Positions 43,621-52,728 are shown, numbered from the stretch's first letter. The stretch is 64,000 bases of DNA from Variovorax sp. UMC13 (GCF_014170375.1 NZ_LZZW01000041.1:1-64000); one strand, 5' to 3'. A program made the numbers and translations. The notes: generated by a model not told the origin, from the sequence alone.

Positions 43621-44424
43621 TTGTTCAAACTGACCAGTCTCAACCTCAACGGCCTGCGTTCGGCGACCACCAAGGGCGTGGCCGACTGGGTGGCCGAACT
43701 GGCGCCGGATTGTATTTGCATGCAGGAAATCCGCGTCCAGGCCAGCGACATCGAAGGCCGCTTCGAGCAGATGGCGGGCCTGCAGGGCCACTTCCACTTC
43801 GCCGAGAAGAAGGGCTACGCGGGCACCGCGATCTACACCAAGCATGCGCCCAGCGCGGTGGTGGTGGGCTGGGGCGACGCCGAATTCGACGCCGAGGGCC
43901 GCTACCTCGAACTGCGCTTCGACACGCCGAAACGCAAGCTCTCGATCATCAGCTGCTACTTCCCCAGCGGCTCCTCGGGCGAGGAGCGCCAGGCGGCCAA
44001 GTTCCGCTTCCTCCAGGGCTTCTTCCCGCACCTGCTGGCCTTGAAGAAGGAACGCGAGTTCATCCTGTGCGGCGACATCAACATCGCGCACCAGGAGATC
44101 GACCTGAAGAACTTCAAGGGCAACATGAAGAACAGCGGCTTCCTGCCCGAGGAACGCGCCTGGATGACCCGCCTGCTCGACGCCGGCGCCGAGGGCGCGG
44201 GCCTGGTCGACGTCTACCGCAAGCTCAAGCCCGACACCACCGGCGACGCCTACACCTGGTGGAGCAACCGCGGCCAGGCCTATGCGAAGAACGTGGGCTG
44301 GCGGCTGGACTACCACCTGGCCACGCCGGCGCTGGGCGCGCTGGCGCAGCACGAGTCGATCTACAAGACCGTGAAGTTCAGCGACCACGCGCCGATCACC
44401 ATCGACTACGACTTCACGCTCTGA
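43621..44424 (+). CDS. exoA: Exodeoxyribonuclease III (AP endonuclease), TTG start
   Basis: A 267-residue EEP-fold nuclease that cuts at abasic sites and degrades 3' ends. Motifs: LNLNGLRSA, the metal-binding Glu in CMQEIRVQ, the catalytic CGDINIAHQEIDLKN, and the C-terminal FSDHAPITIDYDF. TTG 43621 is the start: AGGA lies 6 nt upstream and no ATG fits. It is only 11 bp from the divergent pyrE start. The name xth is equally used. Confidence 0.96.
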   Translation: MFKLTSLNLNGLRSATTKGVADWVAELAPDCICMQEIRVQASDIEGRFEQMAGLQGHFHFAEKKGYAGTAIYTKHAPSAVVVGWGDAEFDAEGRYLELRFDTPKRKLSIISCYFPSGSSGEERQAAKFRFLQGFFPHLLALKKEREFILCGDINIAHQEIDLKNFKGNMKNSGFLPEERAWMTRLLDAGAEGAGLVDVYRKLKPDTTGDAYTWWSNRGQAYAKNVGWRLDYHLATPALGALAQHESIYKTVKFSDHAPITIDYDFTL

Positions 44425-44454
44425 GCGGCGTGGGAGCGGGTCCGGCCCGCGGCT

Positions 44455-44847
44455 TCAGGCCTCGGCGCTGACCCGGAAGATCTGGTGCTCGGGGTCGTGC
44501 AGCACCGCCTGCCAGTGCCCGTAGTAGGTCCGGTACGGTGCCTTGACGATGCCGCCGCCCAGTACGACGGCCCGGTGGGCCGCCGCGTCCACGTCGGCGC
44601 ATGCGTCCAGCATGAAGGTCGCATAGGCCGTCACCGGCGCCGCGGCCTCTGCCACCGGCCGGCGCTCGGCCAGCGCCAGCAGTTCGTAGGCCGCCTCGCC
44701 GTTGAACCCCAGCTCCGTCTCCCCGGCCGCCAGCGCCCGGTAGATCGGCGAGCGCAGCTGCGACAGTTCGGGAAGGCCGAGCAGCGCGCCGTAGAAGCGC
44801 ACCTGGGCCTCGATGTCGCGGCAGAACAGGTTGAACAGCACCCTCAT
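44455..44847 (-). CDS. VOC/glyoxalase-superfamily protein
   Basis: A 130-residue single-domain vicinal-oxygen-chelate protein. It starts MRVLFNLFCRDIEAQVRFYG and ends with YYGHWQAVLHDPEHQIFRVSAEA, the two ends of the paired beta-alpha-beta-beta-beta fold. Members are isomerases, dioxygenases or resistance proteins. Only part of the usual metal set (a histidine and glutamate near the C-terminus) can be matched, so activity is uncertain. Its start overlaps the oxygenase stop by 4 bp, which suggests the two act in one pathway. Confidence 0.85.
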   Translation of the reverse strand: MRVLFNLFCRDIEAQVRFYGALLGLPELSQLRSPIYRALAAGETELGFNGEAAYELLALAERRPVAEAAAPVTAYATFMLDACADVDAAAHRAVVLGGGIVKAPYRTYYGHWQAVLHDPEHQIFRVSAEA

Positions 44848-45812
44848 GCGGCCACCGTGCCGTAGGTGCGGCGGTACATCTCGCGCAGGTGCTCGCCGGC
44901 GGTGCAGGGCGCGAAGCGCGGCGCCTCGCCCGGCGCGACGGTGCCCGGCACCGCCTCGATCCGCGCCAGGTAGTCGGGCTCGTAGAAGAAGGGGATGGAA
45001 TAGCGCGGACGGCCGTTCGAGTAGCGGTTGCGCACCCGGTGCGGGTTGGAATGGTAGAGCCCGTTGGTCCAGCGCGGGATCATGTCGCCCAGGTTGACCA
45101 CGAAGCAGCCCTCGATGGGCGTGGCCTCGGCCCAGCTGCCGTCGGGCATGGCCACCTCCAGCCCGCCGTGCATGTCCTGCGCCAGGATGGTGAGCGCGCC
45201 CCAGTCGGTGTGCGCGCCCGCGCCGAAGGTGAGCGCGTCGGCATCGGCCGGATGGGCGGGGTAGCGCAGCATGCGCAGCGTCATCATGGGGCTGGCGCTG
45301 GTGGCGTCGAAATAATCCTCGGGCAGCCGCAGCGACAGCGCCAGCAGCTGCATCAGGCGGCGCGACAGCGCCAGCAGGGTCTGGATGTAGGCCTCGCACA
45401 GCGCCGGCGCCTCGGGCACTTCGTCGGGCCACTGGTTGCCGCCGTAGGTCTGGTAGCCGGCCCGCACGTAGGGATGGTCGTCGGGGTAGGCCATGCCGCA
45501 GTAGAAGCTCTCCTTGATGTCGGGCCGCGACGCCAGGTCCAGCGTCTGCGCGCCCAGCATCTCGTAGCCGCGCAGGGTGGGCGAATTCGCCATGGCCAGG
45601 CGTTCGCGGGTGCGCGGCGGCACGTCCTCCAGGAGCTGGCGCGCCAGTTCGAACTGGCGCGCCACCTGCTGCGGCGGCACGCCGTGGTGGCGCAGGTAGA
45701 AGAAGCCCGAGCCGATGGCGGCTTCGCGCAGCTGGGCGGCGACCTCGGCGCTGCGCGGGCCGCCGCGCGCCAGGGCGCCGTCGAGGTCGAGGATGGGAAT
45801 GGAAGGGGTCAT
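44844..45812 (-). CDS. Isopenicillin N synthase-family 2-oxoglutarate/Fe(II) oxygenase
   Basis: A 322-residue non-heme iron oxygenase. The iron triad is His201-x-Asp203 (GAHTDWG) and His258 (NPHRVRNR), and Arg270-x-Ser272 (RYS) matches the co-substrate site. An N-terminal DIOX_N-like region (residues about 5-110) precedes it. ATG 45812 (MTPSIPILDLDG) is the start. The substrate is unknown. It lies between a binding protein and the VOC gene, 26 bp after the former, so uptake and oxygenation of one compound is likely. Confidence 0.92.
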   Translation of the reverse strand: MTPSIPILDLDGALARGGPRSAEVAAQLREAAIGSGFFYLRHHGVPPQQVARQFELARQLLEDVPPRTRERLAMANSPTLRGYEMLGAQTLDLASRPDIKESFYCGMAYPDDHPYVRAGYQTYGGNQWPDEVPEAPALCEAYIQTLLALSRRLMQLLALSLRLPEDYFDATSASPMMTLRMLRYPAHPADADALTFGAGAHTDWGALTILAQDMHGGLEVAMPDGSWAEATPIEGCFVVNLGDMIPRWTNGLYHSNPHRVRNRYSNGRPRYSIPFFYEPDYLARIEAVPGTVAPGEAPRFAPCTAGEHLREMYRRTYGTVAA

Positions 45813-45837
45813 GGCGATGTGCTGCGCGATCGGGCGT

Positions 45838-46854
45838 TCAGCCGCGCAGGCGGCGCTCGGATGCGGCGGGCAGGAAGGCATCGGTCCAGACCTGCTCCAG
45901 GCCCAGCGTCGAGGGCAGGCCGAAGGCGCCGACCGTCTCGTCCACCGTGGCCTGGATGCGCGATGGGAGGGCCGCGCCCCAGCCGTTGGCGCGGGTCTGC
46001 GCGGTCTTCATGGTGCCGTCGACGATCATGCGCAGGCGCTCGGCTTCCAGCGCTTCGGTGACCAGGGGTTCACGCGCCTTGACGGCCGCGGCGCCGGCGG
46101 CCGGATCGGCGATGGCATCGAGCCAGCCGCGGGTCGAGGCCGCCACGAAGGCCTTCATCGCACCGGCATTGGCCATGGCGCCCGGGCCGGCCACCAGGCC
46201 GTTGCCATAGGACTTCATGCCGTAGTCGCTGAAGCGGTAGACGTCCAGCGTCGACAGGTCCACCCCGCGCGCCTTGAGGTTCAGCAGGCCGGTGAAATAG
46301 AAGTAGGCGGCGGCATCGAAGTCGCCCTTGGCGAAGCGCATGTCGCCGGTGCCCGGTTCGACGTTCTCCCAGCGCACGCCCGAGGCATCGAAACCCTGCG
46401 CCTTGGCGAAGACGGGGAAGAGCTTGCGCGAGGCGTTGAAGGGCTGGCCCAGGATGGTCTTGCCGGCGAAGTCGGCGGGGCCGCGGATGGGCCCGCCCTT
46501 GCGCGCGATCACGGCGTTGGGGTTGAGGTCGTACTGGATGGCGACCGCCTTGAGGCCCCCGCCGGGGTTGCGCACGCCGAACTCGATCATGGAGGCCAGG
46601 TCGGCCGAGGCGGCGTCGTAGGCGCCGCTGGCCACCAGGCTGATGGCGGCGGCCGAACCGTTGCCGGTGTCGATGCTCACGTCCAGGCCCGCATCGCGGT
46701 AGTAGCCGCGGTTCTGTGCCAGCAGGAAGCCGGCGGCCGAGGCCTCGAAGCGCCAGCCGAGGTTGAACTTGAAGCGGGTGGCGCTGGCGCGTGCGATGCG
46801 GGCGGCGCCCAGGGCGGCAGCGGTGCTGGCCTGGAGCAGGAGACGGCGTTTCAT
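45838..46854 (-). CDS. ABC transporter substrate-binding protein (SsuA/NMT1-like)
   Basis: A 338-residue periplasmic binding protein with a Tat-like signal (MKRRLLLQASTAAALGAARI). The core matches the SsuA/THI5 (NMT1) fold: GYYRDAGLDVSIDTGNGSAAAISLVASG in part, and GKTILGQPFNASRK. Such proteins bind sulfonates, nitriles, pyrimidines or aromatic acids. No ABC permease or ATPase follows, so it is an orphan here. It is 26 bp upstream of the oxygenase gene and 145 bp downstream of a LysR gene, all on the minus strand. Confidence 0.9.
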   Translation of the reverse strand: MKRRLLLQASTAAALGAARIARASATRFKFNLGWRFEASAAGFLLAQNRGYYRDAGLDVSIDTGNGSAAAISLVASGAYDAASADLASMIEFGVRNPGGGLKAVAIQYDLNPNAVIARKGGPIRGPADFAGKTILGQPFNASRKLFPVFAKAQGFDASGVRWENVEPGTGDMRFAKGDFDAAAYFYFTGLLNLKARGVDLSTLDVYRFSDYGMKSYGNGLVAGPGAMANAGAMKAFVAASTRGWLDAIADPAAGAAAVKAREPLVTEALEAERLRMIVDGTMKTAQTRANGWGAALPSRIQATVDETVGAFGLPSTLGLEQVWTDAFLPAASERRLRG

Positions 46855-46999
46855 GGGCGGGGGTTCCTGGGAGATCGAAGAAGGAGCGTTTCGACCGCAC
46901 TGTAGGGACCGGACCGCGCTGCCGCCAAGCGCAGAATTAGCAGCTACCCGCTCGAAAAATCAGAGCAGGGGCGCGGGCCGCCGCCTCGGCGTCCTGCCC

Positions 47000-47923
47000 T
47001 CAGCCTGTCTCGCGCGCCTCGGCGCGCTCGATGGCCTCGGCCATCAGCCGGATCAGCGCGTCCAGCGCCGGCGGCATGGCGCGCCCCGCGCGCACGTAGA
47101 CGCCCAGCTCGCACACCAGCGCACCCGGCGACCGCAAGGGCACGAAGACCAGCGTGCCCGCCGCCAGTTCGGCCTCCAGGCCCAGCCGGGTCTGGAAGGC
47201 GATGCCCACACCGCCGCGGGCCAGGTTGCGCATCAGCTCGATCGAGCCGGATTCCAGCGGGATCTGCAGCGCGCGCGTCTGCCGCTCCAGCCAGGGGTCC
47301 AGCAGCCAGCGCACCGAGAGGTCGGCGCTGGGCAGCAGCATCGGATGGCGCGCGCAGTCGTTCAGGCCGACCGTGCGCCGCGCGGCCAGCGGGTGCTCCG
47401 GCGTCATCACCGCGCCGATGGCGAAACGCCCCACGGCCATCTGCGTGAGCTCGGCCCGGCGCGGCAGCGAGAAACCGATGGCCGCGTCGGCCTCGCCCTG
47501 GGCCACGGCGGCGGCCATCGCGCCGGAGCCGCTGGGCCGGGTGATCACGCGCACGCCCGGGTAGCGTTCCATCATCGCGGCCAGCACGCCGGGCAGGAAG
47601 GCGGCATGCAGGCCCTCCACCGCCCACAGCGTGACCTCGCCCTTGCGGATGCCGCGCAGCGCGTCGATCTCGCTGTCGACCCGGCGCGCATCCTGCAGCA
47701 CCATGATCACGTGGCGGGCCACCACCTCGCCCGCGGCGGTGAGCTTGAGCCCCTCGGGCAGCCGGTCGAACAGGGGCGAGCCGATCTGGTCCTCGAGCTC
47801 GAGCAGCTGGCGGTTGACCGCCGACGACGCGATGTGCAGGCGGCGCGCCGCCTCGCGGATGGAGCCGGCGCGCCGTATCGCATCGAAGTACGACAGGGCA
47901 CGGGCATGCAGGCGCAGGGTCAT
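47000..47923 (-). CDS. LysR-family transcriptional regulator
   Basis: A 307-residue LTTR. Helix-turn-helix: SYFDAIRRAGSIREAARRLH, then IASSAVNRQLLELEDQIGSPLFDRL; binding domain from about residue 90. ATG 47923 (MTLRLHARALSYFD) is chosen: the same frame is open for over 500 codons upstream but those overlap the GDSL gene in another phase. It is co-oriented with the binding protein, oxygenase and VOC genes and is their probable regulator, although the usual LTTR layout is divergent. Confidence 0.9.
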   Translation of the reverse strand: MTLRLHARALSYFDAIRRAGSIREAARRLHIASSAVNRQLLELEDQIGSPLFDRLPEGLKLTAAGEVVARHVIMVLQDARRVDSEIDALRGIRKGEVTLWAVEGLHAAFLPGVLAAMMERYPGVRVITRPSGSGAMAAAVAQGEADAAIGFSLPRRAELTQMAVGRFAIGAVMTPEHPLAARRTVGLNDCARHPMLLPSADLSVRWLLDPWLERQTRALQIPLESGSIELMRNLARGGVGIAFQTRLGLEAELAAGTLVFVPLRSPGALVCELGVYVRAGRAMPPALDALIRLMAEAIERAEARETG

Positions 47924-47976
47924 GCCGGGGATTTCAGCACGGATGCATGGCGGGCGGCCCGCCGGTCGAGGCGACC

Positions 47977-49416
47977 TCAGAGCCAGCCGCGCGCCACCAT
48001 CTTCTCCAGCACATGCCTGGCCAGCAGCCCGTAGTAGTAGGGCGTGGGGTGCACCTCGTCGGCATAGGCGTAGTGGCTGACGTCGCCCGCCTTCAGGTTC
48101 GAGGCATTGCAGACCAGCGAACTGCCCAGCGCGTTTTTGCCCTGCGACATGTCGCAGGCGGTGTCGGTCACGTTGCTGAGGCCGTAGGCGGCGGGGCGGG
48201 CGACCGAATCCTGGTTCAGGGCGTAGACGTCCACCAGCAGCACTCGGGCCTCGCCGCCCAGGGCGGCGCTCAGCTGGGCGTTGAAGGCCTGGCCCATGGC
48301 CGCGATCAGGGCCTGGATCTGGGGCGACTCGGAGCGGCCGGCCGGCGTCGAGGCGACGTCCGGCAGGTTGTTGACGGTGACGTACTGAGCGCCATTGGCG
48401 AGGATCTGGGTCTTCACCAGCCCGGCCAGTTCGGCGCCGGCCGCGCTCATGGCGGACACGAGTTCGGGGCCGTGGGTCGTGGCGTAGTCGACGCCCGCGG
48501 CCTGGCCGGCCGCCGTCGCGTCGGCATTGGCCTGCGTCACCATCGGCCCGTAGACGCCGGGCGAGCCCACCGCCGCATTGCCCGGCTGGTCGGCCGCGGT
48601 CCCGATGGCCGCCTGCGTGATGCTGGCGAGCGTGGCGTCCGGCGCGGCGCTGGCGCCCTGGATCGCCAGCATGATGGCCGTGGTCGCCGCCTCCGGCTCG
48701 GTGGCCTGGGCCGCCAGCGCGGGGACCAGGCTGGCGAAGTAGGCCTGCCGGCCGGCCGCGTCCCCGGCCGACTTGGCCGCGGCATCGAGTTCGGCCAGCT
48801 GGAACAGCACGTCGTTGCCGCCGGCCATCACGAAGACCATGTCGTCCGGCTTGAACCGGCCGCCCGAGACGGCCAGGTGGTTGGCGATCTGCTGGCGCAC
48901 GGGCACGGTCAGGCCGCCCAGCACGCTGCCGGTCATTTTGTGGCTCGGTCCGATGGGATTGCTCACGCGCGAGCCGCCCTGGGCGTAGCCGTAGCAGCCC
49001 GCATGGGCCACCACCGGCACCGAGAAGCCCTGCGACGCGTCGCCGTCGAGGCCGGTCTGCGCCGCGCAGGGTGCCGGCAGCCTGAAGCGGGCGGCCGTCA
49101 ATTCGGTCCAGTTGCGGCCGGTCAGGGCGGGGTCGATCGCGGTGTTGTCGCCGTTGATGGTGAACTTCCCGCCGCCCAGGGCCTTGACGGTGCCGACCGC
49201 GTAACTGCCGACGTCGGACAGGCTGTCGCCGAAGGAGATCTGGGCGCCGAAGACGGGCCCCGACGCGGGCTCCGGCTCGGGCGAGGGCACCGGGGCCGGC
49301 CCAGGGGCCGGGGCGGGTGGCGGCGCGGTGGCCGGCGTCGAGCCGTTGTCCCCGCCACCGCCGCAGGCGCTCAGGAGGGCAACGGCCAGCAGGGCCGCCA
49401 GGTGCAGTTTGCGCAT
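47977..49416 (-). CDS. SGNH/GDSL hydrolase lipoprotein
   Basis: A 479-residue lipoprotein esterase. The lipobox LLSAC is followed by a GGGG/Pro/Ala/Glu-rich linker (about residues 20-55). The GDSL block is FGDSLSDVGSY, block III is MAGGNDVL and the catalytic Asp-His pair is DEVHP near the C-terminus. It probably acts on lipids or polysaccharide esters at the cell surface. Similar enzymes are autotransporters but no beta-barrel is present here. ATG 49416 is the start; upstream in-frame codons lack a signal peptide. Confidence 0.9.
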   Translation of the reverse strand: MRKLHLAALLAVALLSACGGGGDNGSTPATAPPPAPAPGPAPVPSPEPEPASGPVFGAQISFGDSLSDVGSYAVGTVKALGGGKFTINGDNTAIDPALTGRNWTELTAARFRLPAPCAAQTGLDGDASQGFSVPVVAHAGCYGYAQGGSRVSNPIGPSHKMTGSVLGGLTVPVRQQIANHLAVSGGRFKPDDMVFVMAGGNDVLFQLAELDAAAKSAGDAAGRQAYFASLVPALAAQATEPEAATTAIMLAIQGASAAPDATLASITQAAIGTAADQPGNAAVGSPGVYGPMVTQANADATAAGQAAGVDYATTHGPELVSAMSAAGAELAGLVKTQILANGAQYVTVNNLPDVASTPAGRSESPQIQALIAAMGQAFNAQLSAALGGEARVLLVDVYALNQDSVARPAAYGLSNVTDTACDMSQGKNALGSSLVCNASNLKAGDVSHYAYADEVHPTPYYYGLLARHVLEKMVARGWL

Positions 49417-49621
49417 GAAGTCTCCGTTTTCTCGAGTCTCGGCAGCAGTCCGACGGGCCGCAGTTCGCCGGCGGCCGGCCATCGGTCCGGATCGGCCCAT
49501 TCTCGCATCGCCGTAACAAGAAGTGACAATTTCCATGTCGCGCCCCACCCTTCAACAAACCACGCATCGGGGCATTGGCAGCCGCCGCACGCGGCGACAG
49601 GCCGGGCGGTTAAGCTCGCGG

Positions 49622-49811
49622 CTCTCCTATGGGGAGTAGCCGGCTTCCGCCTCTTTCGTGGAAGCGCCTGCGTCAACACACTCGGCCCGCCTCGCGGGCT
49701 GTGGCGCCGGCAACCTTTCGGGTTGGCGAGACCATCGGCGCGCCAGCACGACAACAGGTCGGGCAGTGGTGGCGCGCCGTTGCGTTCGCCCGGCCGGAAA
49801 AAGACCCCCCG
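49622..49811 (+). promoter_or_regulatory. yybP-ykoY manganese riboswitch and leader of mntP
   Basis: The leader carries the conserved yybP-ykoY elements in order: GGGGAGTAGCC (49631-49641), a GCTTCC/GGAAGC hairpin, GTCAACACA (about 49672), a GCCCGC/GCGGGC hairpin and CAACC/GGTTG closing just before GGCGAGACC (about 49725-49733). Two copies of the palindrome GGCGCGCC (49737-49744, 49771-49778) follow and can pair with one another as part of the expression platform. The known ligand is Mn2+, and mntP is the classical target. Confidence 0.9.
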
Positions 49812-50381
49812 ATGAATTTCGTTTCCATCTCGCTGCTGTCGCTGGCGATGTCCACCGACGCCTTCGCCGCCGCCGTCGGCAAGGACACGGCCCTGCAGAA
49901 CCCCCGTTGGCGCGAAGCGCTGCGCACCGGCGCCATCTTCGGCGTGATCGAGGCGCTGACGCCCCTGGCCGGCTGGGCCCTGGGCCTGGGCGCCGCCAAC
50001 TACGTCAAGGCCTGGGACCACTGGATCGCCTTCGTGCTGCTGGGCGTGCTGGGCCTGCGCATGGTGTGGGCCGGCTTCGCCGCGCCGGAGGCGGTGGCAC
50101 CCGAGAAGCCGAGCCGACACGGCTTCTGGCTGCTGGCCGTGACCGGCTTCGCCACCAGCATCGACGCCATGGCGGTCGGCGTGGGCCTGGCCTTCCTCGA
50201 CGTCGACATCCTGCCGGTGGCCGCGGCGATCGGCTTCACGACCTTCGTGATGGTGACGCTGGGCGTGATGGTGGGCCGGGTGCTGGGCGCGGTGGCCGGC
50301 AAGCGGGCCGAGATCTTCGGCGGCGTGGTGCTGTTCGGCATCGGCACCGCCATCCTCTGGGAGCACCTGGCCGCGGGCTGA
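49812..50381 (+). CDS. mntP: Manganese efflux pump MntP
   Basis: A 189-residue inner-membrane protein with six helices that exports Mn2+. It begins MNFVSISLLSLAMSTDAFAAAVGKDTAL and has the repeated half GFATSIDAMAVGVGLAF; the aspartates in the two STDA/SIDA motifs are the functional residues. ATG 49812 is preceded by GGAAAAAGA. It is controlled by the riboswitch just upstream. It converges on the M48 protease gene. Confidence 0.96.
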   Translation: MNFVSISLLSLAMSTDAFAAAVGKDTALQNPRWREALRTGAIFGVIEALTPLAGWALGLGAANYVKAWDHWIAFVLLGVLGLRMVWAGFAAPEAVAPEKPSRHGFWLLAVTGFATSIDAMAVGVGLAFLDVDILPVAAAIGFTTFVMVTLGVMVGRVLGAVAGKRAEIFGGVVLFGIGTAILWEHLAAG

Positions 50382-50398
50382 GCCCGGGCCGGCAGCCT

Positions 50399-51262
50399 TC
50401 AGCCGCGCTTCGCCGCGCGGTACAGGCCGTCGACCTTGGGCACGTTGGCTTCGAGGATGCGGATGCGGTCGGTGCCGCTGGGATGGGTCGAGAGGAAGTT
50501 CAGCCCGCCCTCGTTCTTCGAGGCCGCGGCCATCTTGGTCCACAGCGACACCGAGGCCCGCGGGTCGTAGCCCGCGCGCGCCGCCAGCTCGAGGCCGACC
50601 AGGTCGGCGTCGGTCTCGTCGCCGCGGCTGAACTTGAGCGTGAGCAGCTGGGTGCCGGCCTTCGCCACCATGTTGCCCACCTCGCCCAGGCCGAACAGCT
50701 GCGAGGCGATCGACAGCGCCGCGCCGGTGCCCGCGCTCTTGGCCATGCGGGCACGCGCGTGTTCGCGCAGCGCGTGCGCCATCTCGTGGCCCATGACCAT
50801 CGCGACCTCGTCGTCGCTGAGCTTGAGCTGGTCGAGGATGCCGGTGTAGAAGGCGATCTTGCCGCCGGGCAGGCAGAAGGCGTTGATCTGCTTGCTGCCG
50901 ATCAGGTTGACCTGCCACTTCCATTGCGCGGCCCGCGGGTTCCAGCTGCCGACGAAGGGGATCAGCCGCGCGGCGATCGCGCGCAGGCGCTGCAGTTGCG
51001 GATGGCCGTCGGGCGCCAGCGCGCCCTGGGCCTTGGCCTTGGCCAGCAGCTCGCCGTACTGCTGCACGCCGGCCTGCTCGACGGTGTCGGCGGGCACCAG
51101 GTTGCGCGCCACCGAGGACTGGCCCACGTCGACCTGCGCCAGCACCGGCGCGGCCGAGACGGCGGCACCGGCCCCCGCGAGGCGCAGAAAGGCGCGGCGG
51201 CCGTGCCAGGGACCCAGAAGAAGCTCGCAGCGTGAACACATGCGGGAATAATAAGCAGCCAT
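50399..51262 (-). CDS. M48-family metalloprotease with Tat-like signal
   Basis: A 287-residue zinc protease. The metal site is HEMAH in MVMGHEMAHALREHAR, and the third ligand (Glu) is in SRGDETDADLVGLELAARAGYDP. The signal region GRRAFLRLAGAGAAVSAA has a twin-arginine pattern, so it may be exported folded. It resembles LoiP/BepA-type periplasmic quality-control proteases without the TPR domain. ATG 51262 is chosen for the GAGGGG 8 nt upstream; ATG 51241 is possible. It is 16 bp from the divergent AmpG gene. Confidence 0.9.
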   Translation of the reverse strand: MAAYYSRMCSRCELLLGPWHGRRAFLRLAGAGAAVSAAPVLAQVDVGQSSVARNLVPADTVEQAGVQQYGELLAKAKAQGALAPDGHPQLQRLRAIAARLIPFVGSWNPRAAQWKWQVNLIGSKQINAFCLPGGKIAFYTGILDQLKLSDDEVAMVMGHEMAHALREHARARMAKSAGTGAALSIASQLFGLGEVGNMVAKAGTQLLTLKFSRGDETDADLVGLELAARAGYDPRASVSLWTKMAAASKNEGGLNFLSTHPSGTDRIRILEANVPKVDGLYRAAKRG

Positions 51263-51278
51263 TCCGATCGCCCCCTCA

Positions 51279-52634
51279 ATGTCCCCACCCACGGCTGCCG
51301 AAGCTTCCTCCACCGCTCCCCCCGAGGCACCGCTGTCCTGGCGCGACGCCCTCCGGGTCTACCTCGAACCCGCGACGCTGCGCATGCTGGCGCTGGGCTT
51401 CTCCGCCGGCCTGCCGCTGCTGCTGGTGCTGGGCACGCTGAGCTTCCGGCTGCGCGAGGCCGGGGTGGCGCGCACCGACATCGGCTACCTGAGCTGGGTC
51501 GGGCTGGTCTACGCCTTCAAGTGGGCCTGGGCGCCGCTGGTCGACCGGCTGCCGATCCCGCTCTTCACCCGGCTCATGGGCCGGCGCCGCAGCTGGCTGC
51601 TGCTGGCGCAGGCGCTGGTGATCGCGGGCCTGGTGGGCATGGCCATGGCCGATCCGCGCGCCGGGCTGCGGCCGCTGGTGTGGTGCGCGCTGCTGGTGGC
51701 CTTCGGCTCGGCCACGCAGGACATCGCGCTCGACGCCTTCCGCATCGAATCGGCCGAGACCCGCAAGCAGGCGGCGCTGGCCGCGGCCTACCAGACCGGC
51801 TACCGCATGGCGATGATCTGGGCCGGCGCGGGCGTGCTGTGGATCGCCGCCTGGACCGAGATCGCCGGCACCGCGGGCTACCAGAACGCGGGCTGGAAGG
51901 CGGCCTACCTGGTGATGGCGGCCTCGATGGTGGTGGGCGTGCTGACGGTGCTGGTGTCGTCGGAACCGGTGCGCCGCGTGCTGCCGCCGGCGCGCAACGC
52001 GGCCGAGTGGCTGCACAGCGTGCTGATCGAGCCCTTCGCCGACTTCATCCGCCGCTACAAATGGCAGGCCGCGCTGATCCTGGCGCTGATCGCGATCTAC
52101 CGCATCAGCGACGTGGTGATGGGCATCATGGCCAACCCCTTCTACGTGGACATGGGCTTCACCAAGGACGAGGTGGCCACGGTCAGCAAGATCTACGGCG
52201 TGGTGATGACGCTGGTCGGCGCCTTCGTCGGCGGCGTGCTGTCGATGCGCTTCGGCGTGATGCGCGTGCTGATGCTGGGCGCGGTGCTCAGCGCGGGCAG
52301 CAACCTGCTGTTCGCCTGGCTGGCGATGCGCGGCCACGACCTGGGGCTGCTGATCTTCGTGGTGTCGGCCGACAACCTCGCGGGCGGCATCGCCTCGGCG
52401 GCCTTCATCGCCTACCTGTCGAGCTTGACCAACATCAGCTATTCGGCCACGCAGTACGCGCTGTTCAGCTCGCTGATGCTGCTGCTGCCCAAGTTCCTGG
52501 CCGGCTACTCGGGCGTCTTCGTCGACGCCTACGGCTATTCCACCTTCTTCGTCGCGACCGCGGCGCTGGGCCTGCCGGTGCTGGTGCTGGTGGCGCTGGC
52601 GGCGCGCTGGCAGCGGGTCGGCGGCAGCGGCTGA
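51279..52634 (+). CDS. AmpG-family muropeptide MFS permease
   Basis: A 451-residue major-facilitator protein with about 12 helices. It carries family segments SAGLPLLLVLGTLSFRLREAGV, YAFKWAWAPLVDR, FGSATQDIALDAFRIE and SYSATQYALFSSLMLLLPKFL, the last typical of AmpG. It imports anhydro-muropeptides for cell-wall recycling and, where an AmpC/AmpR system exists, feeds beta-lactamase induction. It is divergent from the M48 gene and is followed by the ketoacyl synthase gene 94 bp later. Confidence 0.9.
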   Translation: MSPPTAAEASSTAPPEAPLSWRDALRVYLEPATLRMLALGFSAGLPLLLVLGTLSFRLREAGVARTDIGYLSWVGLVYAFKWAWAPLVDRLPIPLFTRLMGRRRSWLLLAQALVIAGLVGMAMADPRAGLRPLVWCALLVAFGSATQDIALDAFRIESAETRKQAALAAAYQTGYRMAMIWAGAGVLWIAAWTEIAGTAGYQNAGWKAAYLVMAASMVVGVLTVLVSSEPVRRVLPPARNAAEWLHSVLIEPFADFIRRYKWQAALILALIAIYRISDVVMGIMANPFYVDMGFTKDEVATVSKIYGVVMTLVGAFVGGVLSMRFGVMRVLMLGAVLSAGSNLLFAWLAMRGHDLGLLIFVVSADNLAGGIASAAFIAYLSSLTNISYSATQYALFSSLMLLLPKFLAGYSGVFVDAYGYSTFFVATAALGLPVLVLVALAARWQRVGGSG

Positions 52635-52728
52635 CCGCGGGGCACGGGGCATTGGCCGACGCGGCCGTCATGCTGCCCCTGCTAGTCTGTGGCATCGTTC
52701 ACGCTTCGCCACTTTCCAGCCCACCACC

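Noticed and set aside
49737..49778. GGCGCGCC pair as an engineered restriction site
   Set aside because: An 8-bp GC palindrome is not rare in DNA this rich in GC, and both copies are in the natural riboswitch leader.
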